Below, one piece after another: positions 14,343-17,880 of a stretch of DNA of 17,880 bases. Under the pieces are notes generated by a model, which was not told the origin of the DNA, searched no databases, and was given only the letters and a program-made list of their open reading frames with translations. Position 1 is the stretch's first letter. The number at the start of each line of letters is the position of its first letter. Source of the stretch: Bacteroidales bacterium UBA4070 (GTDB lineage: Bacteria; Bacteroidota; Bacteroidia; Bacteroidales; VadinHA17); the NCBI GenBank assembly GCA_002383485.1, contig DFYY01000047.1, positions 1 to 17,880 on the forward strand, given 5' to 3'. The translations under genes and the position numbers were made by a program.

Positions 14343-14960
14343 ATGAAAAGAAATGCTATGTTTTTCGTCGGGCTGCTTGCCCTGCTGACTCTTTTTTCCT
14401 GTTCAAAGGACAAAGATCCGGTTAACTCCTTCACATATGATGGCGAGGAGTACCTGATAAATGATCTCTACCTCATTGAGGAGGTGTTCAACAAGGGGCA
14501 GTCGACCGAGCTGCATGTCTTCCAGTTCATGTTCAGCAATATCAGCAACGGTGATACAACAACGTTTGCCATAGCTACATTGGACGAGGATAGTGATGTC
14601 CTTGGCGGCAACTATCCCTCCCTGGGCTACACTGAAGATATTGTGCGAAGCATTTATCCCTTCGCCCTTTTCTTTGTCAGCGGGATGTCGTTTGATGGAG
14701 GAGAGGCTTTCTACCTCACCGGTGATGGAGGCAGCGTTGATGTCAGGGTCATGTCAAATGGCCTTTATTCCTTGCAGTTCAATGAAGTAAGTGTTGGTCA
14801 GTACGGCACCATGGGCCAAAACAGCACATACGAGGAGATGGGCAAGGTATCGGGAGCCTACGAGGGAGTGATACACAAGGAGATTGAGGAGGTCGGAGGT
14901 GTGTCAAAGAGTTCGGTGGCACTCACCAGGCTCAACTCGCTGCTGCAAAAGGTTAGATAA
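14343..14960 (+). CDS. Lipoprotein of unknown function
   Basis: Protein of 205 aa beginning MKRNAMFFVGLLALLTLFSC, with a lipoprotein signal and lipid-bearing Cys20 (lipobox TLFSC, common in Bacteroidota), followed by charged SKDKDP, which may favour inner-membrane retention or surface export. The mature part is rich in beta-strand patterns (VNSFTYDGEEYLINDLYLI, LHVFQFMFSN, AFYLTGDGGSVDVRVM, GLYSLQFNEV) and ends in an amphipathic helix (SVALTRLNSLLQKVR). The opening NSFTYDGEEYLI resembles small Bacteroidota lipoproteins seen near outer-membrane genes, but I recognise no named family and no catalytic motif. The frame is open upstream to 14211, but the ATG at 14343 is chosen for its signal peptide. 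Confidence 0.75.
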   Translation: MKRNAMFFVGLLALLTLFSCSKDKDPVNSFTYDGEEYLINDLYLIEEVFNKGQSTELHVFQFMFSNISNGDTTTFAIATLDEDSDVLGGNYPSLGYTEDIVRSIYPFALFFVSGMSFDGGEAFYLTGDGGSVDVRVMSNGLYSLQFNEVSVGQYGTMGQNSTYEEMGKVSGAYEGVIHKEIEEVGGVSKSSVALTRLNSLLQKVR

Positions 14961-14983
14961 AACCAGAAAATCCGGGACGACGG

Positions 14984-15044
14984 AGCCGGTCCGGCAGCGA
15001 ACTGTAACTACAGAAGCCCTGCTGAGGTGACCGGCTTCGGCTCT
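14984..15044. terminator. Possible terminator between convergent genes
   Basis: AGCCGGTC at 14984-14991 pairs perfectly with GACCGGCT at 15029-15036, followed on the plus strand by TCGGCTCTTTT. It lies between the lipoprotein stop (14960) and the convergent barrel-nuclease stop (15065). The loop is long (37 bases), so this is tentative. Confidence 0.4.
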
Positions 15045-15064
15045 TTTACCACCATCATTATCCC

Positions 15065-15733
15065 TTATTTTTCGGAAGGATCGCCCTTCCATAATCCCTT
15101 ATTCTGCCTGCGGGCCTTTGCGGCCAGTGCGTTGAAGGTCTCCTGGTGTCTGACATTCGGCGGTACTGTCATGACAGTGGCAAACCCGTTTCTCACCATC
15201 TCCGCGTTGACAAAGCTGCCATCCTCAAGGTATGCGTATGCGAGCGTTCGTCCGTAGCGGTCATATTTCGCAACATCATATTCCAACCGGACCTTCTTAT
15301 CCTTTAACAACAGCCGGAGGTAATTGGTTGACTCGGCGCCGAAATAACCTTTCGGCCTGGTGCCGGTATTTCTCGGTTCCGGCGCGTCAATGCCGATCTG
15401 GCCTCCCACACCAATGTTCACATATGTGTTTTCGCTGAAGTTGTCATATGAAATACTTGCTCCCGGACCGACGTACCAGTTGAAGCCGCCAACTATATTC
15501 CAGTCCCAGTGGTAGATGCCAACAAGTGCGACCCTTGTGAAGTCCTCCTTGAAACCGAAACTGGCATCGAGTTCAAACCTGTTCCTTTCGTTGAGACCCT
15601 TCTGGTAGGAGAGTTCGGCCCCGCTGTAAGTGTCGCTACCGTAGAGACGTGCACCAAGTGCATTTGGCCGGACCTGTGCAGCGGTAACAGCGCCGAGACT
15701 TATCAGTGCAACAAAAATGAGCAGTTTCTTCAT
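15065..15733 (-). CDS. Chimera: outer-membrane barrel N-half fused to SNase-like nuclease C-half
   Basis: Protein of 222 aa with two unrelated halves. Residues 1-20 are a Sec signal peptide (MKKLLIFVALISLGAVTAAQ). Residues 21-113 look like the start of a small outer-membrane beta-barrel protein: RPNALGARLYG, SGAELSYQKGLNERNRFELD, IYHWDWNIVGGFNWYVGPG and GVGGQIGI. From residue 113 the chain reads IGIDAPEPRN, then KGYFGAEST, KVRLEYDVAKYDRYGRTLAYAYLEDG, FVNAEMVRNGFATV and KARRQNKGLW. This is the C-terminal two thirds of a staphylococcal-type thermonuclease. Asp116, Glu119 and Arg162 (like Asp40, Glu43 and Arg87 of the S. aureus enzyme) remain, but the N-terminal strands with Asp21 and Arg35 are absent. 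Both domains are therefore incomplete; nuclease activity is doubtful. The frame is open throughout with no frameshift. A -7 box is at 15828-15821. Confidence 0.85.
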   Translation of the reverse strand: MKKLLIFVALISLGAVTAAQVRPNALGARLYGSDTYSGAELSYQKGLNERNRFELDASFGFKEDFTRVALVGIYHWDWNIVGGFNWYVGPGASISYDNFSENTYVNIGVGGQIGIDAPEPRNTGTRPKGYFGAESTNYLRLLLKDKKVRLEYDVAKYDRYGRTLAYAYLEDGSFVNAEMVRNGFATVMTVPPNVRHQETFNALAAKARRQNKGLWKGDPSEK

Positions 15734-15820
15734 GATCTGAAAGTTTTTATATCACCCTACTCGTCTGGCTTTTCGGTTTCGCCCCGTTTGATTGATGGTG
15801 TCACGGCTCCATTTAATCTT

Positions 15821-15828
15821 CAAAAATA
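15821..15828 (-). promoter_or_regulatory. Possible -7 box for the barrel-nuclease chimera
   Basis: TATTTTTG on the minus strand fits TAnnTTTG, about 88 bases before the ATG at 15733. No -33 TTTG is seen at the right distance, so confidence is low. Confidence 0.3.
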
Positions 15829-15864
15829 GAGTATCCCATTAAACGGGAGACCCTCTCTTCCAAA

Positions 15865-15898
15865 CAAATTCTGTTCCAAAAAGATTAATCAGAATTTG
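15865..15898. repeat. 9-bp inverted repeat after the exchanger gene
   Basis: CAAATTCTG at 15865-15873 and CAGAATTTG at 15890-15898 form a perfect AT-rich stem with a 16-base loop, 54 bases past the stop of the exchanger on the minus strand. On that strand it is followed by TTTGG, so it might serve as a weak transcript end. Confidence 0.4.
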
Positions 15899-15951
15899 CG
15901 AGTTGCGAAGCAGGGTCTGCGATTTGCTAATTTCCGGGATCAGACAGGCAA

Positions 15952-16902
15952 TCAGCGGGTAATCAGAAGTACAGTATAAGTTATATAGGCTGCCAGCAGC
16001 AGTGCAGCTTCCCACCTGTCGAGCTTCTTCCTGTTTCCTGTGAACATCATTGCGAAGAGGGCGATGGTCCCTGCTGCAAGGAAGAACATGTCTCCGTTGA
16101 ATCCCCTGTCGTAGGGAAGGGGCTTTATAACTGAACTGACCCCAAGAATCAGGAAGATATTGAAGATGTTTGATCCTATAATGTTCCCGATGGCAATGTC
16201 ATTGTTCTTCTTCACTGCCGCCACCACCGAGGTGGCCAGTTCAGGCAGCGAGGTTCCTGCGGCAACAATTGTCAGCCCGATTATCTTCTCGCTGATTCCC
16301 CATGCCGTAGCCATCCGGATGGCGCTGTCCACCACCAGCCGGCCACCTATTATGAGTCCTGCAAGACCAGCCAGAATCATTGCCCAGATTTTAAGTGTGG
16401 TATACTGTTTATGCGGTTCGATTATAACCTCGGGATCAACCTTCAGCTGTTTGTATACATAGAGGAGGAACAGTCCGAACATCACGAGCAGGATGACTCC
16501 GTCAATCCTCGACAAAACGGTCTGGTCCGAAAGGAAGAAATTGTTTACCAGAAGGAAGAGAAGGGCTATGGCAAAAAATGATAGCGGTATTTCCCTGGAG
16601 ATTGTACTCGACTGTACTCTTAGCGGTGCTATCAGTCCTGCTATTCCCAGTATCACGAAGAGGTTGAAATTGTTACTGCCAATCACGTTTCCGAATGCTA
16701 TGTCCTGGTGGTTCTGGAAAGCGGCAAAAACATTTACAACCAGCTCCGGGGCGGAGGTTCCGAATGCAACGACAGTAAGGCCGATGGCCAGGTCGGATAC
16801 ATTATACTTCCGGGCCAGGGCAGATGCGCCGTTGACCAGCCAGTCGGCTCCCTTGATCAGTATTACAAACCCGGCCAGCAAGATGACAACCTGCAGTATC
16901 AT
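15952..16902 (-). CDS. Calcium/sodium antiporter (CaCA family)
   Basis: Inner-membrane exchanger of 316 aa with about 10 hydrophobic helices and the two inverted alpha repeats of the Na+/Ca2+ exchanger superfamily. Repeat 1 has GLTVVAFGTSAPEL (41-54) and GNVIGSNNFN (71-80). Repeat 2 has GLTIVAAGTSLPEL (209-222) and GNIIGSNIFN (239-248). The GTSxPE glutamates (Glu53 and Glu221) are the calcium-binding acids. A short charged loop (about 151-170) joins the halves, as in bacterial YrbG-like proteins. It would export calcium using the sodium gradient. The start at 16902 (MILQVVILLAGFVILIKGADWLVNG) begins the first helix directly. A TATATTTG box at 16985-16978 would give a leader of about 70 bases with two short hairpins. 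It is monocistronic. Confidence 0.92.
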   Translation of the reverse strand: MILQVVILLAGFVILIKGADWLVNGASALARKYNVSDLAIGLTVVAFGTSAPELVVNVFAAFQNHQDIAFGNVIGSNNFNLFVILGIAGLIAPLRVQSSTISREIPLSFFAIALLFLLVNNFFLSDQTVLSRIDGVILLVMFGLFLLYVYKQLKVDPEVIIEPHKQYTTLKIWAMILAGLAGLIIGGRLVVDSAIRMATAWGISEKIIGLTIVAAGTSLPELATSVVAAVKKNNDIAIGNIIGSNIFNIFLILGVSSVIKPLPYDRGFNGDMFFLAAGTIALFAMMFTGNRKKLDRWEAALLLAAYITYTVLLITR

Positions 16903-16977
16903 GTTAACAAGTTAGATTTACGGATCACTTAGTCTTTGGATATTATCCCTATCCGGGGCGCATGCCCCTTTGGGCTG

Positions 16978-16985
16978 CAAATATA
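16978..16985 (-). promoter_or_regulatory. Promoter -7 box for the antiporter
   Basis: TATATTTG on the minus strand fits TAnnTTTG. The leader between it and the ATG at 16902 contains GGGGCGCATGCCCC (16956-16969) and GGATATTATCCCTATCC (16938-16954), which can each form a small hairpin. No known riboswitch core is recognised. Confidence 0.45.
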
Positions 16986-17006
16986 TAATCTTTTTTTGCT
17001 CCCTGG

Positions 17007-17587
17007 TCAGGTTTTATCCTTGTACGCCCTGATGGTTTCCTTTACTCCCTCTTCATAAGGAGTGGCTTTTATTCCGTAGCGATCAGTGAATTTCGATGAG
17101 TCCAGGAAATAATCGCGGTCATACTGGTACATCATCTCTGGCATCTCCTACATCACCGGAATTAACAGCCCGAACAGTATGCCGGAAACCCATTTCCTGA
17201 CTGCACCCTTGCGGCTGGGCGGATTGACAGGGGTATCCTCGGTCAGATGAGACATATGATTCTTATCGTACATGTAAACGTTGTCGAAGAATACCAGCTT
17301 TACCCCGTGCTTCAGGCAGGCGTTGACCGTGTCCCTCATCAGGGCAGGCCAGTACTGCTCCCAGACTGTTGCCTTGTATTCCAGGCCGACTACAAGGTAT
17401 ACAACCTCGGAGCCCTGTACGGCCCTGTCTACTGCCCCGGCTGTGTCAGATCGAGGGGCATAAGTTCGTCTGATTCATTCACTCTTATCGGTTTACGGCT
17501 CACCAATCGTGTCCTGTCAGTGTACACGGGCAGTTTCTGCGCCAGGATCTTGCCGATAGTACCGTTTGCGCTGAGGATAGTTTGCAT
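17007..17587 (-). pseudogene. Broken NAD-dependent epimerase/dehydratase-type gene
   Basis: Remains of an atypical short-chain dehydrogenase/epimerase. From the ATG at 17587 the frame reads MQTILSANGTIGKILAQKLP (Rossmann GxxGxxxA) and VSRKPIRVNESDELMPLDLT. A lost base near 17440-17450 then shifts the frame, which resumes as AGAVDRAVQGSEVVYLVVGL, VWEQYWPALM, GVKLVFFDNVYMYDKN and TPVNPPSRKGAVR. There the middle of the protein (roughly 100-150 residues) is missing, and the text jumps to KWVSGILFGLLIPVM, typical of the C-terminal part. A TAG at 17150-17148 interrupts, and the same frame continues EMPEMMYQYDRDYFLDSSKF and TPYEEGVKETIRAYKDKT to a TGA at 17009-17007. About 190 of an expected 310 or so codons survive. 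Three separate lesions make it clearly non-functional. Confidence 0.85.
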
Positions 17588-17663
17588 TGTATTTTTATTT
17601 AAGTGATTGGAAACAAAATAAAAATAAGGGAAATATGTTCCGCAAGATGGAGGCAACATTCAT

Positions 17664-17700
17664 AAAAAAATCCCGCTGACCGGGTGGTGATCAGCGGGAT
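17664..17700 (-). terminator. Rho-independent terminator of the right-edge gene
   Basis: On the minus strand ATCCCGCTGA (17700-17691), an 11-base loop, then TCAGCGGGAT (17679-17670), a perfect 10-bp GC-rich stem running straight into seven Ts. It lies about 20 bases after the TAA of the gene at 17721. Confidence 0.92.
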
Positions 17701-17720
17701 CTGTTTAGTGTCAGTGTGTA

Positions 17721-17880
17721 TTACCTGCGGCTCAGTCTTTCGGTGCCTGATTCGGAGGTGCGTCCCTGAGTAGTTTTCTGTTCAGCGGCTCTCTGCTCGG
17801 CGGCTCTCTGCTGTGAAGCTCTCTCCTGTGCAGCCCTGGCTTCGGCGGCTCTCTGCTCGGCAGCTCTCTGCTCGTTAGCC
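17721..17880 (-). CDS. C-terminal end of an EQRAA-repeat coiled-coil protein (partial)
   Basis: The last 53 codons of a gene that enters from the right edge. The visible chain is ANEQRAAEQRAAEARAAQER, then ASQQRAAEQRAAEQK, then TTQGRTSESGTERLSRR and TAA at 17723-17721. It is a five-residue repeat of the EQRAA type, charged and alanine-rich, which would make a long helix or coiled coil. The DNA repeats with a 15-base period. Codons are clean, with no stop in this frame over the visible length. The start, any signal peptide and the family lie outside the window, so no function is assigned. A strong terminator follows it. Confidence 0.75.
   Translation of the reverse strand, partial: ANEQRAAEQRAAEARAAQERASQQRAAEQRAAEQKTTQGRTSESGTERLSRR

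Noticed and set aside
16903..16985. Metal-sensing riboswitch in the antiporter leader
   Set aside because: Two small hairpins are present, but no conserved core of the yybP-ykoY or another known class could be recognised.
6730..17150. Genome-wide reassignment of TAG as a sense codon
   Set aside because: ohrR ends naturally with TAG at its expected length, and the TAG in the epimerase gene accompanies a frameshift and a deletion, so ordinary decay explains the data.
17780..17880. CRISPR-like short repeats at the right edge
   Set aside because: The 15-base period is contiguous, has no spacers and encodes the EQRAA protein repeat in an open frame.

Overview
The window looks like a chromosomal segment of a Bacteroidota bacterium, probably of the Bacteroidales or a relative. 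The reasons are the promoter style (TTTG, about 19-20 bases, then TAnnTTTG, seen upstream of many genes here), weak or absent Shine-Dalgarno sites, lipoproteins with LAASC or LFSC lipoboxes, and gene families common in that phylum. These include DUF4143 ATPases, a short PabB, a small IPNALG-type outer-membrane barrel and an AbiEi-like antitoxin. No rRNA, tRNA, CRISPR array or transposase was seen.

Left part (1-4286). All genes are on the minus strand: an AbiEi-like winged-helix antitoxin with the probable start of its partner cut off at the left edge, a pRiA4b ORF-3 family protein, an Nramp-superfamily transporter whose metal-binding motifs are not canonical, and an AAA+/DUF4143 ATPase.

Middle-left (4287-8160). 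A dimethylargininase (DDAH) gene is bracketed by two diverged DUF4143 ATPases. Beyond the second ATPase lies a 21-codon relic of another DDAH 3' end, so the second ATPase sits between two DDAH tails. Next come a tiny two-helix membrane gene broken by an in-frame TAG and a fatty-acid desaturase with a near-ideal promoter.

Middle (8159-12198). A p-aminobenzoate (folate) cluster holds pabB and pabC overlapping on the minus strand, with pabA divergent 24 bases away. It is followed by an ADP-ribosylglycohydrolase and a SAM methyltransferase.

Middle-right (12211-14960). A two-gene peroxide-stress operon encodes a thiol glutathione peroxidase and an OhrR-type MarR regulator with its sensor cysteine. 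A TTG-started NlpC/P60 lipoprotein and a lipoprotein of unknown function follow.

Right part (15065-17880). A chimeric gene joins the first half of an outer-membrane barrel in frame to the second half of a staphylococcal-type nuclease. Then come a Na+/Ca2+ exchanger, a pseudogene of an NAD-dependent epimerase (frameshift, internal deletion, amber codon), a strong terminator, and the C-terminal end of an EQRAA-repeat coiled-coil protein.

No intact new multi-gene system is evident. The most unusual features are the barrel-nuclease chimera, the DDAH/DUF4143 duplication scar and the Nramp homologue that lacks the usual metal ligands.
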